Assembly: GCA_963754335.1 (NCBI GenBank) | Contig: CAVWFQ010000008.1 | Coordinates: 310,001-374,000 of the forward strand | DNA: 64,000 nucleotides | Direction: 5' to 3' | Source of the DNA: JBBSDP01 sp963754335 | Lineage (GTDB): Bacteria; Planctomycetota; Phycisphaerae; Tepidisphaerales; Tepidisphaeraceae | Shown: positions 1 to 8,608 of the stretch, piece after piece | Position numbering within the stretch: the first letter of the stretch is position 1 | Layout: every line of letters begins with the position of its first letter | Program-made: the position numbers and the translations under genes | Notes under the pieces: generated by a model | The model's input: only the letters and a program-made list of their open reading frames with translations | The model's database searches: none | What the model was told of the DNA's origin: nothing

Positions 1-583
1 CCGCGTCGATGTCCTGCCTGAGCGCTATCTTTTTCCCCGTGGTATCCACATCCACGATCTTCTCCTTGTCGACCCACGCTTCGAGCTTGTTCGGCGTGAC
101 GCGCAGGCGGATGGTGTACCACTGATCCTTGTTGAACCTGTGATACGTGGTCGTTTCGTTGTGGGCGGCGTCCTTCTCATCGAGGCTGGAGATGCCGCAG
201 GTGCCGCCGCCCCAGCCGCCGATGATCAGGGAGGCGAAGGTGTCGTTGACCGGGAAGGTCATGCCGCAGAAAAAGTCGGCTCCCTCCGTGCGCTTGGCCT
301 GGAGCTGAACTTCGTAGTTCATCGTTGGAAGCTTGCCGGAATAGGTGACGCCAGTGAGCGTCACGCCCATCGGGATAACGATGTTTCCATCCTGGACATC
401 GGGATCGGCGTGGCCGGCAAAATCAGAGACCGTCCAGCCGTCCAGGTTCTTGCCGTTGAAGAGTGATTTCCAGACGGCTTCGGCGGGTTGAGTCGAGGGA
501 GCGCTCGCGGGGGACTCTTCCGCCCGGGCAGCAGCGAAGACCAGAAGAGCGATAATGAGCGTCAACCATGTCGCGTGTTTCAT
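1..583 (-). CDS. DUF1080 (3-keto-disaccharide hydrolase-like) secreted protein, C-terminus cut by window edge
   Basis: The gene reads leftwards and runs off the window, so about 194 residues are visible and the C-terminus is missing. The ATG at 583 has GGGAGG six bases upstream. The first ~21 residues are a signal peptide (MKHATW, a hydrophobic core, then AARA). About residue 42 the motif LFNGKNLDGW appears, the usual entry motif of DUF1080 domains, followed by a beta-rich concanavalin-like region (TMNYEVQLQAKRTEGADFF, later WYTIRLRV, then EAWVDKEKIVDVD). Family members are secreted proteins linked to sugar turnover, with 3-keto-disaccharide hydrolase activity shown for some. The exact substrate cannot be read from the sequence. 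Confidence 0.85.
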   Translation of the reverse strand, partial: MKHATWLTLIIALLVFAAARAEESPASAPSTQPAEAVWKSLFNGKNLDGWTVSDFAGHADPDVQDGNIVIPMGVTLTGVTYSGKLPTMNYEVQLQAKRTEGADFFCGMTFPVNDTFASLIIGGWGGGTCGISSLDEKDAAHNETTTYHRFNKDQWYTIRLRVTPNKLEAWVDKEKIVDVDTTGKKIALRQDIDA

Positions 584-602
584 GAATGTCCTCCCGATCG
601 CA

Positions 603-669
603 AAGTTTAGCCGCCGCGGCCACGCGGCGCCATGGGGAAGAGCGCCGCGAGGCCGCGGCGGCTAAACTT
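603..669. repeat. REP-like palindrome
   Basis: A 19-base arm at 603-621 (AAGTTTAGCCGCCGCGGCC) is exactly complementary to 651-669. Inside it, 623-630 pairs with 642-649 around an 11-base loop. The whole 67-base unit can fold as one long hairpin. It lies in the gap between two divergent genes (583 and 808), so it is not a simple terminator. It is probably a dispersed palindromic element. Confidence 0.75.
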
Positions 670-807
670 CTTCTCCCGGGCAAGTTCCTTCAAGCCGCGG
701 CAAAGCCAATTCAAAATCATGACCACTCTTCTCGGAACTCGAACCTCGCGCGCGAGCCTCGTGCCTCCGATTGCAACTTGCGATAGATTGTACCGCACCT
801 CAAAACC

Positions 808-2438
808 ATGCAAGAGAAGCCTGCAAAAATCTCTGTAAATCGGCGCTGTTTCCTGAAGACGGCGGCCGCGTGCGCTGCCGTGGCGCCCTTTCGCTTTTCC
901 CAATCATTCGCGGCCGGGCAAAGCAGCACGTCGCCATCGGCGGCCGCGCGGGATTTTCATGCCTCGTTCGCGGTGACGTCATTCGAAAACGATCCGGCTC
1001 TGCTGCCGACCTTGCGCAATGCGGGAATCAATCACGTCTGGCTTTGCGGTTTTTTCTACGGGTACTGGCCCTGGCCGATGGAAAAGATCCGGGGGTGGCG
1101 CAAGAAGATCGAGGATGCAGGATTGGCGGTGAGCGCGATCAATCTGGCGCTCGGTCATCCCGGCGATTCGCTCGGCGCACAGGACGGAAAGATTCCGCTT
1201 ACGCCGCCGACCCGTTGGAAACCCGGCGTTTTCCCGAACGGCCAGACTTACGCCGGCACCTCGGTACATGCTCCGGCGGCTCAGGAAAATGCTGACGCGC
1301 TCGCGAAGCTTCAGGGCGAGGGATTCAGCCAAGTCTTTCTCGATGACGACTTTCGCCTGGCTCGATTGCCAGGCTACATCGGCGGATGCTTTTGCGACGA
1401 ACATCGACAACGTTTCCTCACCCTGCATGGCTATTCGCCGGAGCGGTGGAAGGAATTGCTCGACGATGTAGCCGGCCGGCGGCGCAGCCGCATGCTCGAT
1501 GAATGGATTGAGTTCAGTTGCGACGACTTGAGCGCGTGCTTTGCCACGATGCGCAAAGCCGCGCCAAGATCGATCTGGGCTCGATGGTGATGTACCTCGG
1601 CGCCGAGAAGGCCGGCATCCGGCTGTCCGATTATGCAGGCCTGCCGATGCGCGTCGGGGAGTCGAAGTTTGATGATGGCTCGTTCGCCTCGGTGAAGGCC
1701 AAGACCGAGGAATTGTTCAGCGCTTTGTTTCATCGCCGATTCGTGAAGCCGGAACTGGCTTACAGCGAAACCACCGCATATCCGTCGAATTCGCTTTCGG
1801 CGGCCAATATGGGTGCGAAGTTGAACGTTTCGACGATCGCCGACGTGCGGCACACGATGTTCATGTCGGGACTCACTCCCGTTCCGCTCACGCACTGGAG
1901 CGCGATGGCGGATCACATCCGCCGACACCGAGACGCTCATGCGGTCCTTGCCGGCCATGTGCCGCAAGGACCGTTCAAGCAGCTCTGGACCGATGAGGAC
2001 CGACGCGTCTCCGACGACAATCCGTTCAGTCTTTTCCTTGCCAGCGGTGTTCCGTTCTCAGTATGCGACGCACCCGCGGCGGAGGGTTTCAACTTCCTTT
2101 CAGATTTTGCCGCGCGCGCCCTGGACCGAAATCCGGCTCCGGCCTCCGCTTCGAAATTGATTGTTCGTCCCAGCGCCGGATTGCGCGAAAATGTGGCGCG
2201 GACTGTCGCCGAATCGTTGGAGGGGATGTTTGCCTTGAAGCACGAGGTGATGAAGCAGTTGCCGGAAGTGCCGGTTGTCGTCGAGGATCAGCCCGTTGTC
2301 TGTGCCTGGTATCCAACGGCCCGCGCGATCTTTCTGTGGAATCTTTCCGATCAGCAGATGAACTTTACCGTACGATGCGGCGCGGAGAATCGGTCGGTCC
2401 GCGCAGAGGCCCTCGACTTTGCACTCATTCGGATATGA
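808..2438 (+). CDS. Tat-exported protein of unknown function (glycosidase-like TIM-barrel suspected), frameshifted
   Basis: I do not recognise the family. The N-terminus has a twin-arginine signal (NRRCFLKTAAACAAVAPF, residues about 11-28), so export in folded form is likely. The mature part has patterns seen in barrel glycosidase-like proteins (HVWLCGFFYGYWPWP; VFLDDDFRLARLPGYIGGCFCDEH), but no catalytic pair can be assigned. The frame changes near 1563: residues up to MRKAA are in one frame and AKIDLGSMVMYLG onward in another, restored if one G is added to GCGCC at 1561-1565. The joined product is about 540 residues. The start at 808 lacks a clear ribosome binding site. Confidence 0.6.
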
Positions 2439-2447
2439 ATTCCGAAT

Positions 2448-2501
2448 GTAGGGTGGGCTCGGCCCACCTTTCTTATTTGTGGTGGGCCGAGCCCACCCTA
2501 C
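2448..2501. repeat. 21-bp perfect inverted repeat between convergent genes
   Basis: The arm 2448-2468 (GTAGGGTGGGCTCGGCCCACC) is the exact reverse complement of 2481-2501, with a 12-base loop. It sits between two convergent genes and could act as a bidirectional terminator. The right arm supplies the TAG stop codon (2498-2500) of the nucleotidyltransferase, so that gene's end lies inside the element. The arms resemble dispersed GGTGGGC-type palindromes. Confidence 0.75.
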
Positions 2502-3718
2502 GCGCTCGCGAGGCGGTCATCGAGTTCATCCGGATTGCCGCTGGGCCAGTGACGGGCGATCAATCGCAGCGGGCGCAGCAGAAAATAGAGCGACTCCAGC
2601 GGGCGCGGGAGCCGGATGTGGCCATGATCGCGAAGGGTGGGCTTCATCGCCCAGAGGCAAAACCGCAGACGATCGCGCATGCGTTGGCGGATCGTCAGGT
2701 TGAACAGGAGGTTGCGGGCGTGGGCGGAGAATCCCTCGGAACGATGAACTGTTTCGAACAACCGTCGTTTGGAGCGGGCACAGATCGACCCCAGCGTGCT
2801 GTCATTGCGGATCGATTGTTGTACCGGCCGTGATAAACGAACGCTCAGCAGATCGCGCGCGAGCATCAACGCCAGCAGCACCATGCGCAGCGTTCCCGCC
2901 CTTCGGCAATGGCGCAGAAACACCTCCCACTCCAGGTCAGAATAGCGCGGAACGAGCATCGCGATGTCGCAGATCCACATCAGTCGTTCCCACCCGTGCT
3001 TTGCGCCGTGCTGCGCCAGATAAAGCAGCAGGTCGTCGGTTGCCAGCGTTCGCACGCTGCCGGTGGGAAGCTGGACCCTCTGTGCGCTGCGCCAAAGTTC
3101 CCCGAACGTGGTGGGCACGGCGTGGCCCAGCGGCAGCAACGCCCAGTGCAACTCTACGACGGTGTGTCCGTCCGGGCCGGTCAGTGATTCTTCATTTTCA
3201 ATGTTCCGATGCGGCGTGTCAGCGATCGGTATTTCCGTGCGCTTGAATCCGGCGCACAGCATCGCTCCAATCGCCCGTTCCGCTTCGTCCGGACTCACGA
3301 GAATATCCAGATCAACCGAAGGGCGCAGGCCCGCATTCGGGTAAGCGAGGACCGCCAGGGCGGGGCCTTTGACGGCCAATGCCTGCACTGAGGCCGCTTC
3401 GAGGACGCCCATCACATTGACGAGTTGATGCGCCTGGTGAATCGAAATCGACGCAGATTGAAACGACCTCTTTTTCAGGGCACTTGCCAGATCAGCGGGA
3501 AGATCGGATCGGCCCTGGCAGGCAATTGCGAGTAGTTGCGACACGCCGTGCGCGCCCGCCGCATTCAGAATTCGTCGCCAGGCCGCTGAGTTGCGCGGAG
3601 CTTGCTCCGGCGTCGGCCTTTGGTACGGCAAGCCGAGCACCGATCGGCAGGCGTAAAGAAGAAAATCACGCTCCGAGGGCTCAATTTCGCTATGCAAAAT
3701 GATTTGCGCCATCGCCAT
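2498..3718 (-). CDS. Nucleotidyltransferase family protein (NTP_transf_5 type) of a RiPP locus
   Basis: The protein has the NTP_transf_5 signature: AVKGPALAVLAYPNAGLRPSVDLDILV, with the KG pair and the DLDILV metal-binding acidic pair of a minimal nucleotidyltransferase fold, then TVVELHWALLP and YLAQHGAKHGWERLMWICDIAML. Such proteins commonly accompany lasso peptide clusters, where their role is unsettled. I start it at the ATG at 3718 (MAMAQIILHSEIEP), which has GGAG five bases upstream; about 406 residues result. It lies directly downstream of the precursor peptide on the same strand and is the last gene of the presumed operon. Confidence 0.8.
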   Translation of the reverse strand: MAMAQIILHSEIEPSERDFLLYACRSVLGLPYQRPTPEQAPRNSAAWRRILNAAGAHGVSQLLAIACQGRSDLPADLASALKKRSFQSASISIHQAHQLVNVMGVLEAASVQALAVKGPALAVLAYPNAGLRPSVDLDILVSPDEAERAIGAMLCAGFKRTEIPIADTPHRNIENEESLTGPDGHTVVELHWALLPLGHAVPTTFGELWRSAQRVQLPTGSVRTLATDDLLLYLAQHGAKHGWERLMWICDIAMLVPRYSDLEWEVFLRHCRRAGTLRMVLLALMLARDLLSVRLSRPVQQSIRNDSTLGSICARSKRRLFETVHRSEGFSAHARNLLFNLTIRQRMRDRLRFCLWAMKPTLRDHGHIRLPRPLESLYFLLRPLRLIARHWPSGNPDELDDRLASA

Positions 3719-3772
3719 GGACGCTCCGGCTCTGCGAGAATTAAGCCAGCGCCAAGTTAGATCTCGAGATGG

Positions 3773-3800
3773 CCACCCACGGAGTTTCCTCCGTGGGTGG
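3773..3800. repeat. 12-bp stem hairpin after the precursor gene
   Basis: CCACCCACGGAG (3773-3784) pairs perfectly with 3789-3800 around a TTTC loop. It lies 24 bases past the precursor stop and upstream of the nucleotidyltransferase start. No T-run follows, so it may be an mRNA-stabilising or attenuating hairpin, or a dispersed palindrome, rather than a classical terminator. Confidence 0.65.
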
Positions 3801-3823
3801 CTCGAATCCTGCAAGCCGGGAGC

Positions 3824-3964
3824 TTATTCAGGCATTCTAATGCCGACGATCGGGAGGCAGCTTGCTCCCCGGACCGCCCTTCCCTGCGTCAATTCCTGGA
3901 CGGTGCCTTGGGTCATGACCTTCGGCTCCACGTACGGCTTCTTCGACTCCTTCTGCTGAGACAT
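3824..3964 (-). CDS. Lasso-type RiPP leader peptide precursor (46 aa) with non-canonical core
   Basis: The ATG at 3964 is preceded by AGGAAG six bases upstream. Residues 11-26 fit the known lasso leader pattern YxxPxLxxxGxxxxxT exactly in spacing: Y11, P14, V16 (for L), G20, T26, with T at position -2 relative to the predicted core. The predicted core is GRAVRGASCLPIVGIRMPE. Unlike normal lasso cores it has no Asp/Glu at positions 7-9; the only acidic residue is the C-terminal Glu19, and there is a Cys at 9. If a one-base call error lies at the start of the core, the alternative would be GKGGPGSKLPPDRRH, which also lacks the ring acid. It lies between the PqqD-like gene and the nucleotidyltransferase gene. 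Confidence 0.75.
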   Translation of the reverse strand: MSQQKESKKPYVEPKVMTQGTVQELTQGRAVRGASCLPIVGIRMPE

Positions 3965-4034
3965 CAGACACTTCCTTTCTGAAAAGGGAACGGGTTGGAA
4001 CACTGATTCAATCCAGCCTTCACCGCACGAGAAA

Positions 4035-4352
4035 TTAGGCTCGCGCGGTTTGCGGCTGATTTTCGATGATTTCGATAAGGCCTTTGGAATTCAGCTCACG
4101 GAGAATCGAGAGAACATCCTCTTCGCAACGCGCCGGCTCAACTGCGTACTCAGCGAGAATGCAGTCGCGGATGGCGGCGACCGTCGAAGATTGCTGCACC
4201 AATTGCCAGATGCGAGCACTGGTCGGGTTTAAGCCGTGGTAAATCCCTGCCTTGAGGTCAAGGATAACGGCCTCATCGCCCAGCTGGCTGGAAATCTGGT
4301 CTTTCGACGCAACTACTTGCGAACTGAGAGTTAGCGCATTTTCCACACCCAC
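4035..4352 (-). CDS. PqqD family protein (lasso peptide B1-like leader-recognition protein)
   Basis: The sequence is a typical PqqD/B1 winged-helix RiPP recognition element: LGDEAVILDLKAGIYHGLN (two beta strands), ARIWQLVQ, then a helical second half with LAEYAVEPARCEEDVLSILREL. These domains bind the leader peptide of the cognate precursor, here encoded 70 bases downstream. The frame stays open to a TTG at 4442, but I favour the GTG at 4352 because GGAG lies five bases upstream and the result (105 aa) fits the family. It is 33 bases or slightly more from the preceding large gene, consistent with one operon. Confidence 0.85.
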   Translation of the reverse strand: MGVENALTLSSQVVASKDQISSQLGDEAVILDLKAGIYHGLNPTSARIWQLVQQSSTVAAIRDCILAEYAVEPARCEEDVLSILRELNSKGLIEIIENQPQTARA

Positions 4353-4475
4353 AAATTCTCCGTTCCGTCTCGTTTCACCCACAAATTTGAAACTGAAACG
4401 ACCTGCAAACTTAGCGGGCACCATTTCGAAATGCAAGCTCAAATATCAAAAACTTAATCGTCGGTGAACAGGATT

Positions 4476-6577
4476 TCAGACGGTGGCGGCCGGCACAGGG
4501 CGCTGCACGGTCGGCCGGGACAGGCTCTTGCGGATCAAATCCGCGAGCTTGGCCGGATCGGCGGCGTCAAGTCGGGCCAGCACGCGCTCCCAGCGGTATG
4601 CAAAACTTCCGCGCTCATCGCGTCGCTTGTGTTTGAAAAGCGTATCAAAGGCCCGACGCCGTTTGCGGTACTCGCCTTGAATCTGCCCGAATCGAATTAC
4701 AAATGCTTCGATAAACGCGTCGGCGAATGCCGACGCGTCTGAAACGTGATTGGTTCTGCGTCCGATGGCCGCGGCGTACGCGGGAACCGACTGCGACAAC
4801 TCGCGATGGTAATCGGTGAAGGTACCAGTGGGGTCGGCCACGACAATCTCCGCCGGGAGGCCGTCAGCGTTTTCGACAATCAGCTCGTCTCCGTCGTCGA
4901 AAACAACATGCCCGCGCAAATCGGCGCGGCCAAGGATGAGATTGGGAGCGGCGGCGCGTCCGAGCAACGTTGCAAAACGCATGGCGAATCGGTCGTCTTC
5001 GAACCGGCAGAGCGGGACTTTGTCGGTTGCCACGCCGGCCATGTAATCCCGCTCGAAATAGGCCGACCAGATCGGCGATCCATGATAGAAGGTATTTTTC
5101 CCCTTGTAAGGTTCCCCGATTTTCCGGGCTGTGACGCGTGGGGAGAGATTCATTCCAAGCTGTCGGCAGCCGAGCCGGCGATCGAGGATGTACTCCGTGT
5201 ACTCTTCGGCCTCGAGGATGGCGCTGAGCAAATCCTTCCCCTCATCCAGGTGTTCGCGAACCGCCCACTTTTGCATTCGGATGATCCGCAGGATCGGGTG
5301 GGCATTGTCGCGCTGCTTGATCTCCGCGAGATAGACGCCGCGGCGTCCATCGAAAGGCTGTCGCGACGAGAGCGAATCAACGACGCGCCCGATATTCACG
5401 TGTTCCAGATCGCCGTAATCGCGGACAAAATTGAAAATGAACCCGCGGGCTGCGTGATCGCAAATTCGCTTTCCAGAAGATTTGCCCGGCGACTCGTCTT
5501 CTTCGTCGAAGACCGGATCGAGGATGAGTTCGCCATCTTCAACTCGTCCGCCCGGGAGCCATTCCACCTGCATGAAAAATTCGGCGCTCAAACCCAGCAG
5601 AGACTCTTCCGAAATCGCCATGTCCGCCCGATTGATCAGCGACGCGTACATCTGACTGCGCCAGAGTGCGGATCCGACGTCGTCGATCCGCATTACGGGA
5701 GGCGTCACCTGCTGAAACCGGATACGCAGGGTTTCGTAAGTGTCTCGCAGCTTGTCATGGCCAAGGGAGGCGAAGTCATAAGCGGTAAATGCCGCCGCGA
5801 TTTCCAAGCGGGCTGCCGTGAAGAATCCCACCTCCGGATTGCCCAGCCGATTCAGCCGTATGCAGTTGTCGCGAATTTCTTGTAAATGAGCGCGAGCTCG
5901 GATTCCGGGAGATCGGAAAGGCCGCAGAATTGGTGATAGGTGAGCAACCGAGTCCCGCTGCCGCAGTTGAAATAATAAATCTCGCGCCCCCCAATCCCTA
6001 TTTTGGAAGCGGCGATCATGCGCTTCATTTCCTCGGCGGACCGCGGAAGGGGGCTGATGCGCCAACATTCCCCGCGTCGCTTGATCGCTTCGCGCACATG
6101 GGAATCGAGGATGTGGAGAAAACGGATCTTCTTTTTGGAAACAATCTGCTGCAGCAGTTCGTCGGCTTCGAAGGCGAGCTCCATGTCAGCCGGATCGGGG
6201 CGGATGAGGATCAAATCGTCTTCAAGTACCAGATCGACGGCGGCGAGCCACTCGCGTTCCTCTTCGGCCTCGGTGAGCGGGGGGAGGCCGTGGAGCTTTC
6301 GCTGGGCATTCATCGCCTCAACGAAAGCGACGCGCTGCGTCGCGTGAATGCCAGGCAGGGTTACGATGGTGTTCGCTCGCGGGAAAACAGTTGCGATGCG
6401 GGTGCGCGGCCGGCCGTTCTCGTCGCGGGAAAGCAAATCATCGCCAATGATCTGGGGCGTCATCCGATCCTGTCTGACAACTTCTCGTCGGCGCTGCCGC
6501 TCGCCGGCCTCGTTCCTCGGAGCCGCATTGGTGCCGCCTCCGCGTAAATCGTGCGCGAAACCAGTGAAAATTTCCAT
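4476..6577 (-). CDS. Large conserved-looking protein of unknown function in the RiPP operon, frameshifted
   Basis: I do not recognise this protein (about 700 residues). Two ORFs join near 5892, where LPESEL continues as RAHLQEIRDNCIRL if one base is restored in the GAGCGCGAGC tract. The N-terminal part is charged and helical (MELAFEADELLQQIV; RGECWRISPLPRSAEEMKRMI). The C-terminal part has SPIWSAYFERDY, then GRAAAPNLILGRADLRGHVVFDDGDELIV, VVADPTGTFTDY and a basic helical tail. The DDGDE cluster resembles a metal or nucleotide site, but this is only an impression. The start is unsure: coding-like sequence continues upstream to a GTG at 6707, and possibly an ATG at 6755, in other frames. It is the first gene of the RiPP operon. 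Confidence 0.6.
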
Positions 6578-6763
6578 CCGAATTCAGGAATTCTTTCAAC
6601 ACTTCGGTCCGATAACCTCTCGACCGGCACGATAAAATGATCTTGTAAAGATAGGCAAGGGGGATGTGACGAATGAACTGATGCGGAAAATCGTCGGCTT
6701 CAATCACCCCAGGGGTTTTGCCCTGCTTCGTTTGAGTCGATGAAAGAGTTGTGACATGCGGTT

Positions 6764-6792
6764 TTCTTGCAATCTCCAGTGTCTGATATAGA
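6764..6792 (+). promoter_or_regulatory. Candidate sigma70-type promoter for the exopolysaccharide operon
   Basis: TTCTTG at 6764-6769 and TATAGA at 6787-6792 are separated by 17 bases, about 85-120 bases upstream of the export lipoprotein start, in a locally AT-richer stretch between divergent genes. Sequence match only. Confidence 0.35.
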
Positions 6793-6874
6793 TTACAGTG
6801 AGTACGGAGTCTGATCGCAGGGTGATGCCAGCGTTCGCAGAGACGCCTTTGGCGAGCGGGCGATCAGACAGGAA

Positions 6875-8371
6875 ATGAAACGACTCGAATTTGGAAAGGA
6901 GCCCCTCTTGCTTCCCGGGCGACACATTATTAACGCGGCAGTTCGAACGAATGCGGTTTCAGCCGCGTTAGGCTTCAGCCTGCTTGGCATGCTGGGAGGT
7001 TGCGACACAAAGAGCTTTATCGATCCCAGCGAAATGGGCCGTTACGAGCGCGAGCCGCTGGCGATGCCGATCCTGAACACCGTCGATCCGCATATCGAGT
7101 CAAAAAATGAGGAATTTGCCAATGCGACCGATCCAACCCCAGACGACCTGAAAGATTACACCGGGGATTATCGCATCAGCCGCGACGACGTATTGAGCGT
7201 CGCGATTTCTGATCTTCAAGGCCCCGGCCAGGAAACCGTCAAGACCACCCGTGTGACTGAAAGCGGATTCATCAGTCTCCCCTTCGTTGGCGCCGTTCAC
7301 GCCGAGGGCCTCACCGAAATCGAATTGGAACAGGGCATCATCGAGGCCTATCGCAACGCAAACCTCATTCAAAACGCGCAGGTGTCGGTATCCGTTGCAG
7401 AGCCACGCGGGCGGGCGTTCAGCATCCTGGGCGCCGTCGGCGCCCCTGGCGAATATCCGATTGCCGAGGCCGACTTTCGCTTGCTCAATGCCCTGGTGAC
7501 AGCACACGGCAGCTCATCTTCGCTCATCGAGTATGTCTATGTGATTCGCCGCTCCGAACAGCCGCATTTAGGGACGGGCCCGACAACCCACCCGGCTGGC
7601 GGGGCAGCGGCTCCAGCTTCCGGTCCGAGTTCGGATGTGTTGGCGCCTCACTCTGAGGCATCGCCGATCAATCACGTGTTACATCTGGCGGCCGATGTCG
7701 CCGATGCCCCCGCCACTCAACCGGCGACGGAAGCATCTCCGGCGACCACGCCGGCCACGGCTCCCGAAACCGCCCCCGTTGTTTCGCCGACGACCGCTCC
7801 CGAGGCGGCTCCGGCGACTGCGCCGACCGGGCCAGGGACTACCGCTGGCGGGACGACCCAGCCGTTCGAGTTCAATGAGCCGGAGATGCCCGGAAAGCCT
7901 CGCGTCATTCGCGTTCCCCTCCAGGCGTTGCTGAGTGGAGAACTGCGATACAACATCGTAATCCGCCCCAAGGACATGGTTTACGTCGAGCCGCTGGAGA
8001 ACGGCGTTTACTATATGGGCGGGCACGTGCAGCGTCCCGGCGTCTACACTTTGCAGGGTTTTCACGTAACGCTCAAGAATGCTGTAGTTTCGGCGGGCAT
8101 GCTTGACGCGGTCGCTATTCCGCAGCGAACGGATATCATTCGGCGCATCCGGCCTGACCATGAAGTATTCGTCCGCATCGACCTGGATAAGGTTTTTGCC
8201 GGGCAGCAGCCGGACGTTTATCTGCGGCCCGACGACCAGGTGATGGTTGGAACCAACGCTTTGGCGCCCTTTATCGCGGCGGTTCGCGGTGCTTTCAGAA
8301 TCACCTACGGATTCGGTTTCCTTTACGACCGAAACTACTTCCAATCGTCCAACAGCGGCGGCGGTTTCTAA
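6875..8371 (+). CDS. Polysaccharide export outer-membrane lipoprotein (Wza/Poly_export with SLBB domains)
   Basis: A hydrophobic signal ends in LLGMLGGC, a lipobox, so Cys is the lipidated residue. The Poly_export domain follows (YRISRDDVLSVAISDLQGPG; GFISLPFVGAVHAEGLTEIELEQGI), then SLBB-like segments (FSILGAVGAPGEYPI; VYYMGGHVQRPGVYTL; IVIRPKDMVYVEP). A ~100-residue Ala/Pro/Thr-rich linker (about residues 235-335) interrupts them, unusual for the family. The ORF opens with ATG at 6875, but TTG at 6908 is the likelier start because AAGGAG lies just upstream and the signal peptide then begins properly. It forms the outer-membrane exit for the polysaccharide made by this operon. Confidence 0.88.
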   Translation: MKRLEFGKEPLLLPGRHIINAAVRTNAVSAALGFSLLGMLGGCDTKSFIDPSEMGRYEREPLAMPILNTVDPHIESKNEEFANATDPTPDDLKDYTGDYRISRDDVLSVAISDLQGPGQETVKTTRVTESGFISLPFVGAVHAEGLTEIELEQGIIEAYRNANLIQNAQVSVSVAEPRGRAFSILGAVGAPGEYPIAEADFRLLNALVTAHGSSSSLIEYVYVIRRSEQPHLGTGPTTHPAGGAAAPASGPSSDVLAPHSEASPINHVLHLAADVADAPATQPATEASPATTPATAPETAPVVSPTTAPEAAPATAPTGPGTTAGGTTQPFEFNEPEMPGKPRVIRVPLQALLSGELRYNIVIRPKDMVYVEPLENGVYYMGGHVQRPGVYTLQGFHVTLKNAVVSAGMLDAVAIPQRTDIIRRIRPDHEVFVRIDLDKVFAGQQPDVYLRPDDQVMVGTNALAPFIAAVRGAFRITYGFGFLYDRNYFQSSNSGGGF

Positions 8372-8608
8372 GTTCGGCGGTCCCCAGGCATGGGAAGGGC
8401 TGGCTCGGGAAAATTTGAAAGAATTGACGAACTACCCGGCGTCCATATCGTAAAACGCGGGTTGGCGGAGCACATTTGGGTTTGCCACACGCGGCGACGA
8501 TATCTGTTGTCTCGTGACTTGTTTTTATCGCGAGACGCCCGAAGCGAGCCATAGCCGGGCTTTTGGACGGCTCATCGACGATTGCCAAGCGGAGCGGGAG
8601 GCACGCTT

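Noticed and set aside
4746..5885. 379-residue plus-strand ORF
   Set aside because: It is antisense to the large RiPP-locus protein; third-position GC and the residue patterns favour the minus-strand reading.
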